Shown piece after piece: positions 27,927 to 36,254 of a stretch of 43,378 bases of DNA (position 1 is its first letter; every line of letters starts with the position of its first letter). Under the pieces are notes generated by a model, which ran no database searches, was not told the DNA's origin, and saw nothing but the letters and a program-made list of their open reading frames with translations. The DNA comes from Magnetococcales bacterium. Lineage in GTDB: Bacteria > Pseudomonadota > Magnetococcia > Magnetococcales > JADFYX01. A program made the translations under genes and the position numbers. The stretch lies in the NCBI GenBank assembly GCA_015232365.1, contig JADFZU010000022.1, positions 1 to 43,378 on the forward strand, given 5' to 3'.

Positions 27927-28967
27927 TTATCCACCGATAACATCGCCAACCTGGTTCCAATAATCGACAGGCAGCTCTGTTGCCATCTTCAATGCACCAG
28001 CACAACCAGAGAATACCGCATCAGAAACCCGGACTACACTAACCGGACCATAATCTCTCAGGCTACTGGTCAGCAACTCATCCAAGCCAGCAAGACGGGA
28101 GCCGCCACCAGCCAATATAATGTTGGATACAGCCTCTTCTTGATCCTCAGGATCAAATACTGTGATTAACTGCTCAATATTCTCGATAATATCAGATATA
28201 ATCGTTCCACAAGCAGCACCAACCTCTTTGGTGATCTCGTGGGGTTGTGGTTTACCCTCTGATCTTAGGTTAACTACAATATCCTGCTGTGGCTGACCAA
28301 CATAACCGTACTGGTCTTTAATTTTCTGGGCTAGGGCAGGAGTAATCTGTACCCCAGGATATGATTCTGAAATCGCAGTAGCCAGGAAACTATCAATATG
28401 GTTGCCTGCTTTCATCAGGGTAATCTGCTCTTCCGGGCCAGGGATGGTACCTTTCATAGCACAGATATCAACTGTACCTGCACCAATATCAACAATTATG
28501 GAGTTGGTCAATTTATTCAGACCGTAAGCAACCATAAACGGCTCTGAGACCACCATGGAGAAGTCCATTAACTCATCCGTAATACGAAGTAGTTGGTTTT
28601 TGTTGGATATGGAGGCACGAGCAGGAACCCCGACTATACCACAAACTTTATCACCAGGTTGTGGATTGGCCAAAGTAATAACGTGCTGTAGCAACTCACG
28701 GGCAGCTTGGGTATCCTTTTCGCTTGCCTCTTTTAGAACACCATCTTCCAGAGGAAAGTGAAGGTTTAGATAAGAGCGCTTCTCCATGGCTTCGTCACCA
28801 ACAATATTGGTACGATCCAGCAGTTTCACTCCAATAATATCTTTAGGATAACCAACTACTGAACGGACAGCCTCTTTGGTTCCACGGTTGGACATGACAG
28901 TGGTCCTGGAGGTTCCAAGGTCAATACCTAAAAAAAGTGTTCTGTTCTGATCTACAGAATTAGACAT
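27927..28967 (-). CDS. mamK: Magnetosome actin-like protein MamK
   Basis: A 346-aa bacterial actin whose length and sequence match MamK, the filament that aligns magnetosomes into a chain. Seen: phosphate-1 FLGIDLGTSRTTVM, SVVGYPKDIIGVKLL, VGDEAMEKRSYLNLHFPLEDGVL, GVPARAS, SEPFMVAYGLNKL, phosphate-2 VDIGAGTVDICAMKGTIPGPE, adenosine loop ILAGGGSRLAGL and the C-terminal LPVDYWNQVGDV. The PGPE.Q.TL.KAG.. and ELP..YW.Q.GDV segments are MamK-specific rather than MreB or ParM. GAGG lies 8 nt before ATG 28967. It is the last gene of a minus-strand cluster after a ZorA-like gene, a MotB-like gene and a 303-aa unknown; the gap to the unknown is 29 bp. In Magnetospirillum the gene before mamK is mamJ, encoding the tether to magnetosomes. 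Confidence 0.96.
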   Translation of the reverse strand: MSNSVDQNRTLFLGIDLGTSRTTVMSNRGTKEAVRSVVGYPKDIIGVKLLDRTNIVGDEAMEKRSYLNLHFPLEDGVLKEASEKDTQAARELLQHVITLANPQPGDKVCGIVGVPARASISNKNQLLRITDELMDFSMVVSEPFMVAYGLNKLTNSIIVDIGAGTVDICAMKGTIPGPEEQITLMKAGNHIDSFLATAISESYPGVQITPALAQKIKDQYGYVGQPQQDIVVNLRSEGKPQPHEITKEVGAACGTIISDIIENIEQLITVFDPEDQEEAVSNIILAGGGSRLAGLDELLTSSLRDYGPVSVVRVSDAVFSGCAGALKMATELPVDYWNQVGDVIGG

Positions 28968-28996
28968 ATCAAAGCCTCTATTTATTGTATATAAAA

Positions 28997-29908
28997 TTAA
29001 TTTTCTTTACGATATACCGGTTGCGTCTCATCCAATGTTCCAGTCATACACACCAGTGCACCACCAATACAACCAAGAGAACCTATAACTATACCAGCTC
29101 CCCCTTTTACTATCTGCCCTGCACCAAAAAAGATATTTTTCACGCCACCAGAAACGGTGCTGGACATCAACATGCTTGTGCTCATACAACTACTTGAACG
29201 GTAACCAGCATTTACAGTGATTCCAGATTTGCTTGCAGCTCTCTTTTTACTTTTCTTACCCCCTACCTTGCCTCCAACTGTCTGTGCCGCACCAACTATA
29301 CCTCCAACAGCATCACCCAACAGGGAAAAAATACCACCTGCCAAAGATTCCACAGGAATTGTCCGATATAGATCGTTATCGGAAGCTGCAATGGTTGTAT
29401 TGATTGCACTCTGAGTTGAAGCTGTCGCTGTTGCAGTTGCAGTTGCTACAGGAGCCTCAGCTTTGCTAGTGGTGGTGTTAGAACTGGTATTTACACCGCT
29501 AAATACAGCTACTAGGTCAGCAGCCTCAGCAGTTGCATTTTTTCGCCTGATTGTTGTACTGCTCTTGTGAGCTTCTCGCTCTATGTGCTTGGTAGGAACA
29601 TTGCTGTTATATACGCTGTTTGTTGTCTCTTGCATATTTATTTCACCTGTAGCAGGAGTAATAAATGGATTAGAGTGCGACGCTGCTCCTACAGGCTCGG
29701 TTTGACTTTTCTGCCGCCGACTTATGTCATGAGGCTCTGCAACTGCAGCAAACTTGGCATCGAGTGCCCTCTGCTGCTGGGCTGCCAAAGAGTTGGCAAC
29801 CTTCCTGAAAGCCTCAATCCCCCTAAGATGTGTTGAGCTGGAAACGCTATCAACTCCACCCACATCCTGGTCTTGATCTAGAGTCCTAAAAGGTGATTTA
29901 TCAGACAT
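28997..29908 (-). CDS. Unknown low-complexity protein upstream of mamK (candidate magnetosome tether)
   Basis: A 303-aa protein I do not recognise. Residues 1-150 are polar and charged, apparently disordered (SDKSPFRTLDQDQDVGG...). An Ala/Thr/Ser-rich stretch follows (ATATATAT near 155). Then come two Gly-rich hydrophobic segments: ESLAGGIFSLLGDAVGGIVG (about 185) and GGVKNIFFGAGQIVKGGAGI-VIGSLGCIGGALVCMTG (about 255-292), separated by a Lys-rich patch GGKKSKKRAASKSG. It could be membrane-associated through the C-terminus. Start ATG 29908 has GAGGGAT upstream. The position immediately before mamK is that of mamJ in Magnetospirillum; MamJ is also low-complexity but acid-repeat-rich, so this would be a functional analogue at best. 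The gap to the upstream MotB-like gene is 120 bp. Confidence 0.7.
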   Translation of the reverse strand: MSDKSPFRTLDQDQDVGGVDSVSSSTHLRGIEAFRKVANSLAAQQQRALDAKFAAVAEPHDISRRQKSQTEPVGAASHSNPFITPATGEINMQETTNSVYNSNVPTKHIEREAHKSSTTIRRKNATAEAADLVAVFSGVNTSSNTTTSKAEAPVATATATATASTQSAINTTIAASDNDLYRTIPVESLAGGIFSLLGDAVGGIVGAAQTVGGKVGGKKSKKRAASKSGITVNAGYRSSSCMSTSMLMSSTVSGGVKNIFFGAGQIVKGGAGIVIGSLGCIGGALVCMTGTLDETQPVYRKEN

Positions 29909-30028
29909 TATATCCCTCGGTCTTTGACTTTAAGTACGGCACCGTCTAGCTTTGAATTCGATCTCGCTAATTATATCAGCTTAATATCTGCAATATCAAG
30001 ACAATTTCCAACTCTAACACCACTATAA

Positions 30029-31105
30029 CTAATTTGCAATAGATACCTTGGCAGATGGTTTTTCCATTATAAATTGCAATACAATTCTTCTTGAGCGTTC
30101 ATCATTAGATGGAGCCAGTTTACCCAAAGCAGCAAACAACGGACTACCTTTGCTATTTAAAAAATCTAACAGATCAGGTCTAGCGGCTAAAATGGTCTTA
30201 AGTATGTAGATTGAACGGCTATTTGCCAGTTTTGAGTTATAGTTGATCCGTAAGGTTCCAATATTGCCACCTATGGAGAAGCTCTGGATCATAATAACAT
30301 CCAGCCCAGGCTGACCAGGCTCCCTCTTACAACCTTCGACACTTATATTACCAGCAGAGGTTGCATAACAGGGTAAAATTTTAGCTAGAGCGTCAGCTAA
30401 TCTCTTCAACCCTTGTACCTGCTCATCATTAAGCTTTGTCGCAAAACGGTTAAAATCAAAAAAGTCAGAGAGAAGCAGAGTACCGCCACCTGGACCAACT
30501 TTTGATTTAAGGTTGAATTCAGATAGAGTGCTCTGTATTGAGTATAGAACCTTGCCACTAGCCCCGGTTTTTATCATGGGAACTCTGCTGGTAACAGGCT
30601 CTAGATTATGCTCTGCCGGCTTTTCACTCGCAACCTGCTCCTGAGATAGCAGGGCAATGTTATCTTTGAGGGCATTCAGTGCCGGTAAAACAGTGTTCTC
30701 ATGCTCTGCAAGCATTGAATCGGCCTTTAAGTTTAAATCCCCGAGCATCGGCAAAAGGCGCCCTTCACGCTCCTTGACAACCTCTGCAAGTCGGTTATCA
30801 AGCTCATTTACGGCTGCCGTCAACTTGGTGTCCTGGGCTGAAAGACGGGAATCTATGCTTTTATCCAGATCATCAAATCTGGAGACAACTGGTTGCATAT
30901 GTTTGTTGATACTAGCTTTTAAAGCTGGCAAATCGACACCATCAGCACTATTAGCAGGCAACAATTTATCAACCACAGCCGAGGACGACAGAGTTTTGAT
31001 TCTCTCATTTAAAACAGGCACAGCAAGGAAGATAGCCAGGAGAAAAATAGCCCCTATAACCAGCTCAAGCAGTACGAATGGATAAGTGTTATCAACTGAC
31101 TTCAT
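30029..31105 (-). CDS. Divergent MotB/ZorB-like protein with OmpA-type C-terminal domain
   Basis: A 358-aa protein. One N-terminal TM (about 8-30, YPFVLLELVIGAIFLLAIFLAV) contains Glu14 rather than the Asp usual in MotB/ZorB. A periplasmic coiled region follows (about 50-165). The C-terminal domain (about 200-350) resembles OmpA/MotB: LLLSDFFDFNRFATKLNDEQVQGLKRLADAL, LRINYNSKLANSRSIYILKTIL and APSNDERSRRIVLQF. The usual GHTD loop is replaced by VEGCKREPGQPG and an insertion. It follows the 1244-aa ZorA-like gene by 15 bp and precedes the 303-aa gene and mamK. Inference: the wall-anchored partner of the ZorA-like protein. Less conserved than the MotB-like protein at 20316, so the peptidoglycan contact is a prediction only. 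Confidence 0.72.
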   Translation of the reverse strand: MKSVDNTYPFVLLELVIGAIFLLAIFLAVPVLNERIKTLSSSAVVDKLLPANSADGVDLPALKASINKHMQPVVSRFDDLDKSIDSRLSAQDTKLTAAVNELDNRLAEVVKEREGRLLPMLGDLNLKADSMLAEHENTVLPALNALKDNIALLSQEQVASEKPAEHNLEPVTSRVPMIKTGASGKVLYSIQSTLSEFNLKSKVGPGGGTLLLSDFFDFNRFATKLNDEQVQGLKRLADALAKILPCYATSAGNISVEGCKREPGQPGLDVIMIQSFSIGGNIGTLRINYNSKLANSRSIYILKTILAARPDLLDFLNSKGSPLFAALGKLAPSNDERSRRIVLQFIMEKPSAKVSIAN

Positions 31106-31120
31106 ATCATTTATAGCTAC

Positions 31121-34100
31121 TTATAGAAGGAAAGGAGAGCCATCCAAATGCTTTCTATCGCTATGTTCTAAATCCTCTTCTGTTGCATCCTCTTTTTCAA
31201 AAGACTTTAACAGTGTCTCCATATCTATTTCGCCGCTCTCTTGAGGATTTTCTTGGGTTGCAACATCAGTTTTTTGCCTGTTCTGAAGAGCGTTCCGAGC
31301 ATTAAACGCACTCATTAACCTATCCATATCTGGAGCAGAACCACCGGTGTTCAATTCTGGTTTTTTGCTATCAAGTGTGGGAGCGGCCTCTTCAGCTTTT
31401 GGCTGTTTTTTTGCCCCAGCTACCGCAACTGCTTGCAGAGGTTTTTTTTGCCGACTTTTTTGTTGGTCATAAGAGTGGAGTAACTGCTCTAAGGCCACGG
31501 CAACTTTATTGGTATCAGAACTGTTTTCTGGAGCGACCAAAGGACTGGAGATGATATGCGACGATCTCTTTCCTTTTTGTTGCCGCTTAACAAAAGAGTC
31601 CATCAACAGCTCCAACTCCTGAGCAGTTATATTTGACTCCCTGGCGATTTTGGCTACAGCAGGTGCTGACAAAGGAGAACTTTTTTTCTTGGTTTTGGTT
31701 TTGGTTCTAGGTTTAGAGGCTGCAATATCACTGATATAGCCTCTAAGAAAGTTTGCCAAGCCCATGAAAGCCTCGTCAAGATTATCAACTATATCATCAT
31801 CAATGGCTGAGAAATCCAACCGTGCAATCTGCTCACCAAGCTTAACCAACCCCATAACCTCTTGAGGATCTGAGATAGAGCCACCCTCTCGAACATTCCT
31901 AACCAGATCGTTAACTGTAACCTCTAACTCTTTGGTGGCAACGCTGGTATTACTACTTAACTGGCTGGCAATATTTATCAAAAGACCAAAAAAGTACCTC
32001 TCCCGGTTCTGACCGGCAAAAGTATCTAAATTAACCCCGAGCACCTTGATACCAACACCATCTTTTATTTTTTTGCCTTTAAAGGATTTTTCGGCCCAAT
32101 TTTTAATATCAGATGCTGAACGCCCCCCTCTGCTAGCAGGTTTTGCCTTCACATGAGGCTGCTTTGCCTTAGGTAGTGGTGGAACAACTGGAAGCGGGAC
32201 AGGAGCACTAGCCGCAGCCACCACCTCGCCGCTAATAGCCAGAAGATCTTCAATTAAACTTTCAATTTTTGCCGACTGATCATCTCCAGCCAACTCTGCT
32301 GGCAGCGTGGTGTTTTTCTCGTCCCCTATCTCAAGAATGGATGGCGGATCTTGCAGCAGAGTCTGAGCTAAAATGTCACCCTCTTCCTGTTTTTTTTCGG
32401 ACTCATCTGCTGGCGACTCTGGATTTTTGCCAGACCCATCACCATCACTTTTAAAGGCTGGCTCTGGAATTAATAACTCATCCAACTCTGTAACAATAGA
32501 TGCAGTCTCTGTGGGTATTGGATCAACAGGTGCTGGTGCAGGAACAACTACCGATGCCGGCTCAGAGCTGACAACTGCATGAGTAGCAGCCTCAACAGGC
32601 TCTGGGACGGATAGATCGACATCAGCGGGAAGCTCTAGGGATACTGGTTTATCACTTTCCTCTTCAGGTACTTGTGCAGCAACAGTTTCCGGTGTAAGAG
32701 TGGGCAGCTTCTCAAGCTCGGCAGCAATAGAGACCAGTTCAGGGTTAAGGTTCGGCTCAAACTGCTCCTCAACTTCTGGTTCAGACAAGGCAGACAGCTC
32801 TGACAGAGTCTCCTCAACAAAAATTGGCGACATAGGTTGATCTGATACTGGCTGGCTTACACTGTTTGCAATTTGTAAAGCAGCACCATCCTCCTCGGCT
32901 CTGACGGCCTTGACCACTGTTTTTATCAGCTCTTCATCTATTACCGGGGCTGGTAACTGGGCCGGAGAGACCGACTCTGGCTCCTCGGCTCTGACGGCCT
33001 TGACCACTGTTTTTATCAGCTCTTCATCTATTACCGGGGCTGGTAACTGGGCCGGAGAGACCGGCTCTGGCTCCTCGGCTCTGATGGCCTTGACCACTGT
33101 TTTTATCAGCTCTTCATCTATTACCGGGGCTGGTAACTGGGCCGGAGAGACCGACTCTGGCTCCTCGGCTCTGATGGCCTTGACCACTGTTTTTATCAGC
33201 TCTTCATCTATTACCGGGGCTGGCGACTGAACCAGAATCTCTTGCCCTGACTGCTCAACCTTTATAGGTTCTACCACTCTTCTCTCTTGCTGCTCTTCAG
33301 CTATCAGCCCAGAAAGCTCCTGCAACACACTATCCACAGCTTTATCAACATGACTTACAATAGTGTCCGACTCCTGGCTTAGAGTGTCCAACATCTCTAC
33401 TTGACCACTTGTCAACTGGGAACTCTCTGCCCTGATCAGCTCTAAAACCGGCTCAAAGGAGATAGACTCTTTTATCTCTGTTTTGGTCTCATTTAATAGT
33501 TCACGCAGAGGCTCTACAACCTCAGCAACAGAGATAGGAGCACCGTGGGGAGCAGCCGTATCAGCGACAACCTCCTTAGTTGACTGCTGCCAACTTGCAG
33601 ACAGCTTGGTTATTTCAGAACGAATTGCACCAAGAATTATCTCTAATTTTTCGTTATCTCTATCATCTACACTTAACTGTTCAATGGCAACATCGGTTAC
33701 AGCCTCCGAAGCAGAACTTTCAGAAATATCTGCAACCACCGCCTTGGAAGAGATAGACTCCAGGGTTTTACTTAAATTGTCACTCTCCAAGCGTAGATTA
33801 TCTAAAATCAGCTTTATATGTTCTGAGTTCTGTTCACTGCTCGCCTCAAGCAGACGTTCTTGAGCTGAGCTTATCAACTGCTCAATGGTACTGTTAACCT
33901 CTGCAACCACTGGAGCAAAAAATTTGCTGTCGCTCAAAAGTTGGGTTACAGAGTCCATCATCTCACGAAATAGCCGTGCCTGCTCTTCACTATGGCGGTT
34001 TAGCTCCTCTTTAACAGGATCAATAACCGGGTCTATGGAGAAATGAGCTAGAGCTTCAACCTTGCTATCTATAGTGGTGATAGCCTGATCAATTTTAGAA

Positions 34101-34855
34101 GAGGCTTGCCTAGCGTACTCGGAGTTGGCTATCAAAGAGCGTAGCGAGGCAGTAGTCTCGGAATTTTCACCAAACTCTTCAAGCTTGTTCATCAAGACCT
34201 GCTCGTCAGAGACCACCTCAACACTCTTGGATAACAGGCCACACAAACTGGCAACCTTAGCATCAAGGCGACTACTATTTGCCCGAACGGAAAAAGAGAA
34301 TAGCAGACCTGAAACAAGGCCGGCAATTGAGGCCGAAAATTTTAAGATAGCTGTGTTGAGAAGACTGTTTAATGAGCTTTGAATTGCTGAAACATCAGGG
34401 GATGAGAGGCCATAATAGATAAAATATAGGGCAGCAACAAAACTCAAAAAGGTAAAAACAATCCCTAAACCGATTAAATGGCCAGGCACAGTTTGATAGT
34501 AGTGGAAATTTATCTGGGGCAGAACCAGAGAGTCAAAGTTGAAAAACCTGGTTGGAGTTTCAGTTGCCAGAATCTTGGCATCAGAGGGTTGGCTCAAAGT
34601 TTTACGAAACTCAGCCCACGGCTCTTTTATACCTTCAATCAGTGAAAGCTCGTTATCTAGAGCTTGTAGTGAAACCGAAGAGTCAGTGCCTTTCAGGTGG
34701 GCTTTCAAGATATCTGAAGCCAGATCAAGCTTCTGATATACAGATGCTAGTTTTAATCGAAATGAGGCCCAGGAACTCAAACCAAACAATAATACCAAGC
34801 CTGCTGATACCCATGGTACCAGTGGGTGGCTGACCATATGAAACAGATCGAGCAT
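31121..34855 (-). CDS. ZorA/MotA-like membrane protein with long acidic, repeat-containing tail
   Basis: A 1244-aa protein. Hydrophobic segments lie at about 10-30, 123-148 (GHLIGLGIVFTFLSFVAALYF) and 169-190 (FSASIAGLVSGLLFSFSV); the last two have MotA/TolQ/ZorA channel-protein character. After a helical stretch (about 200-530) comes a tandem array of 30-residue units (about 544-655, core PAPVIDEELIKTVVKAIRAEE), then an acidic Pro/Glu/Val-rich region (about 660-930) and a more globular Lys-rich C-terminus. The start ATG 34855 has GGAGAGG upstream. It is the first gene of the block ending in mamK and overlaps no other real gene. Inference: paired with the MotB-like protein 15 bp downstream, it forms an envelope complex with a long cytoplasmic arm that could reach the MamK filament. 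Sequence shows the pairing; the MamK link is positional only. Confidence 0.75.
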   Translation of the reverse strand: MLDLFHMVSHPLVPWVSAGLVLLFGLSSWASFRLKLASVYQKLDLASDILKAHLKGTDSSVSLQALDNELSLIEGIKEPWAEFRKTLSQPSDAKILATETPTRFFNFDSLVLPQINFHYYQTVPGHLIGLGIVFTFLSFVAALYFIYYGLSSPDVSAIQSSLNSLLNTAILKFSASIAGLVSGLLFSFSVRANSSRLDAKVASLCGLLSKSVEVVSDEQVLMNKLEEFGENSETTASLRSLIANSEYARQASSKIDQAITTIDSKVEALAHFSIDPVIDPVKEELNRHSEEQARLFREMMDSVTQLLSDSKFFAPVVAEVNSTIEQLISSAQERLLEASSEQNSEHIKLILDNLRLESDNLSKTLESISSKAVVADISESSASEAVTDVAIEQLSVDDRDNEKLEIILGAIRSEITKLSASWQQSTKEVVADTAAPHGAPISVAEVVEPLRELLNETKTEIKESISFEPVLELIRAESSQLTSGQVEMLDTLSQESDTIVSHVDKAVDSVLQELSGLIAEEQQERRVVEPIKVEQSGQEILVQSPAPVIDEELIKTVVKAIRAEEPESVSPAQLPAPVIDEELIKTVVKAIRAEEPEPVSPAQLPAPVIDEELIKTVVKAVRAEEPESVSPAQLPAPVIDEELIKTVVKAVRAEEDGAALQIANSVSQPVSDQPMSPIFVEETLSELSALSEPEVEEQFEPNLNPELVSIAAELEKLPTLTPETVAAQVPEEESDKPVSLELPADVDLSVPEPVEAATHAVVSSEPASVVVPAPAPVDPIPTETASIVTELDELLIPEPAFKSDGDGSGKNPESPADESEKKQEEGDILAQTLLQDPPSILEIGDEKNTTLPAELAGDDQSAKIESLIEDLLAISGEVVAAASAPVPLPVVPPLPKAKQPHVKAKPASRGGRSASDIKNWAEKSFKGKKIKDGVGIKVLGVNLDTFAGQNRERYFFGLLINIASQLSSNTSVATKELEVTVNDLVRNVREGGSISDPQEVMGLVKLGEQIARLDFSAIDDDIVDNLDEAFMGLANFLRGYISDIAASKPRTKTKTKKKSSPLSAPAVAKIARESNITAQELELLMDSFVKRQQKGKRSSHIISSPLVAPENSSDTNKVAVALEQLLHSYDQQKSRQKKPLQAVAVAGAKKQPKAEEAAPTLDSKKPELNTGGSAPDMDRLMSAFNARNALQNRQKTDVATQENPQESGEIDMETLLKSFEKEDATEEDLEHSDRKHLDGSPFLL
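32891..33224 (-). repeat. 90-bp tandem repeat, 3.7 near-identical copies
   Basis: Units begin at 32891, 32981, 33071 and 33161 (plus-strand view, each opening CTCCTCGGCTCTGA). Copies differ at only a few bases (for example GAC/GAT and GACTCT/GGCTCT), pointing to recent duplication or gene conversion. They stay in frame and encode 30-residue units of the ZorA-like tail. Confidence 0.95.
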
Positions 34856-35051
34856 TGCCGCCTCTCCGCCTTAGAAATTAACGTCCCCTTGCAACTAGAC
34901 CCTATAACAACCTTACCAGCTTATAACATTTATAACGTTGTAGAACAAATTTTATCCCGATAAGCCTACTATTTTTCTGTTTAAATTTACAACCCTTCAG
35001 CTTTACCGCCTTCCAAACAAAACCGGCAATTTTTTTCTAACTTTCCATCAC

Positions 35052-35066
35052 TGGCCTGCTTATTGC
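35052..35066 (+). promoter_or_regulatory. Sigma-54 promoter of the Sel1-repeat gene
   Basis: TGGCCTGCTTATTGC (followed by A) matches TGGCACG-N4-TTGCA with correct GG/GC spacing, 125 bp upstream of ATG 35192. It lies in the 336-bp divergent region 34856-35191, which otherwise is AT-rich and carries three TATAAC hexamers at 34903, 34922 and 34931. Confidence 0.75.
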
Positions 35067-35191
35067 AAGTTAACCATTAAGCAAGGTGCTCAACAGAGCT
35101 AAGTGTAAAATAATTGATGAATTTAAGTTTAACGTAACCTGTAACTGTCAAACTATCATACACTATTCAATAAAATTAGGCTGAAGAGACC

Positions 35192-36076
35192 ATGATCAAA
35201 ATATCTAGAACCATCCCCATACTCTTTATGGCTGCATGTTTTGCAACAGTCACCACACTGCATGCCCAGCCCCTGCCCACAACTGCTCCGTTAAAGAGTG
35301 CAAGCTCAACGACAAACAAAGACCCATTCATGACGGCCTACATAAAGCTGGCCGACAAGGGTGATATCAGGGCACAGACCACACTGGGAACCCTCTATTT
35401 GCAAAAAGAGAGTGCTTCATACGATCCACACGCTGCCTATAAATGGTTCTCCCTTGCTGCAAATGGTGGAGACAAGCTGGCTCAGTTTAATCTCGGACTG
35501 CTCTATCAGCAAGGACTAGGAACCGACAAAGATCATCAACAGGCTAAAGAGTGGTTTTTGAGGGTTGTGGAGCCATCAAATAAAGATAGCAACATAACTT
35601 CGGAGATGCTGGCCTGGGCACAGTTGAAGCTGGGAATTATTTTTCACGATGGCAAAGGTGCTCCAGTCAACTATACAGAAGCGTTCAAGTGGTTTAGCAA
35701 ACTAACCGCCAACAACCATGCCTACGGTCAGTATATGGTCGGCATAATGCACGCTAAAGGCCACGGCGTACCCAAAAGCTACAAGAAGGCCGTTCCATGG
35801 CTGAAAGCCGCCGCTGCCCAAGGATTGGAGTCAGCCAAAAACGAACTGATGGTAATACAGAGCCTGTTAATGCTAGACCCAAAATATGCCAGAACACTCC
35901 ATGCAAAAAATGTTGATCTCACTCCGGCAAATAGCATCTTGAAAACCACTCCGACATTGAGTGACAAACTGATAATGCCTATCAACAACGATGCCGGAAC
36001 CATCCACCCCAAACTTGATGATGCAATTATCAAGGTAAATAATGATGCCAGGATTATGCAGTTTAATATGGCTTAA
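35192..36076 (+). CDS. Secreted Sel1-like repeat protein
   Basis: A 294-aa protein with a signal peptide (MIKISRTIPILFMAACFATVTTLHAQ). Four or so Sel1 (TPR-like) units follow at about 60-225: AQTTLGTLYLQ, AQFNLGLLYQQGLGTDKDHQQAKEWF, AQLKLGIIFHDGKGAPVNYTEAFKWF and GQYMVGIMHAKGHGVPKSYKKAVPWL. The C-terminal 70 residues are not repeats. Sel1 proteins scaffold protein complexes. It has its own sigma-54 promoter, diverges from the mamK-block ZorA-like gene and precedes the MamD-like gene, from which a strong terminator separates it. It is not MamA: MamA has cytoplasmic TPRs and no signal peptide. AGAGA precedes the ATG. Confidence 0.85.
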   Translation: MIKISRTIPILFMAACFATVTTLHAQPLPTTAPLKSASSTTNKDPFMTAYIKLADKGDIRAQTTLGTLYLQKESASYDPHAAYKWFSLAANGGDKLAQFNLGLLYQQGLGTDKDHQQAKEWFLRVVEPSNKDSNITSEMLAWAQLKLGIIFHDGKGAPVNYTEAFKWFSKLTANNHAYGQYMVGIMHAKGHGVPKSYKKAVPWLKAAAAQGLESAKNELMVIQSLLMLDPKYARTLHAKNVDLTPANSILKTTPTLSDKLIMPINNDAGTIHPKLDDAIIKVNNDARIMQFNMA

Positions 36077-36109
36077 GTAGAATTTTTAGTAATTAGTTAA
36101 TTTTGATAT

Positions 36110-36154
36110 GGGTAGAAATCCGGAAAAGTCCGGCTATTTCTGCCCTTTTTTTTT
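36110..36154 (+). terminator. Rho-independent terminator after the Sel1 gene
   Basis: GGGTAGAAATCCGG pairs with CCGGCTATTTCTGCCC around a short loop and is followed by nine T. It lies 33 bp after the Sel1 stop and insulates the MamD-like gene. Confidence 0.88.
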
Positions 36155-36254
36155 GTAAACCTTTCCTATCCTGGTTTATATGCTAGAATAGCAATGGGAA
36201 GGGATAAAAAAATAATTTCATAAAACAATCTACTAGACAAAATTGGGGACATAT

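Noticed and set aside
28997-29908. Calling the 303-aa gene mamJ outright
   Set aside because: Only the position matches. The acidic repeat region of MamJ is absent, so homology cannot be claimed.
32891-33224. Regular repeats that could suggest a CRISPR array
   Set aside because: The 90-bp units are contiguous with no unique spacers, stay in frame and lie inside a long coding region.
32910-33230. A 106-aa plus-strand frame made of repeated VFISSSSITGAGNWAGE units
   Set aside because: It is the antisense shadow of the 90-bp tandem repeats in the 1244-aa ZorA-like gene; no ribosome-binding site or independent signal.
34903-34936. Three TATAAC hexamers before the ZorA-like gene as promoter elements or an iteron
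   Set aside because: Spacing is irregular (19 and 9 bp) in AT-rich DNA and no matching -35 element is clear.
35192-36076. Sel1-repeat protein as MamA
   Set aside because: It has a signal peptide and Sel1-type repeats; MamA is a cytoplasmic TPR protein without export signal.
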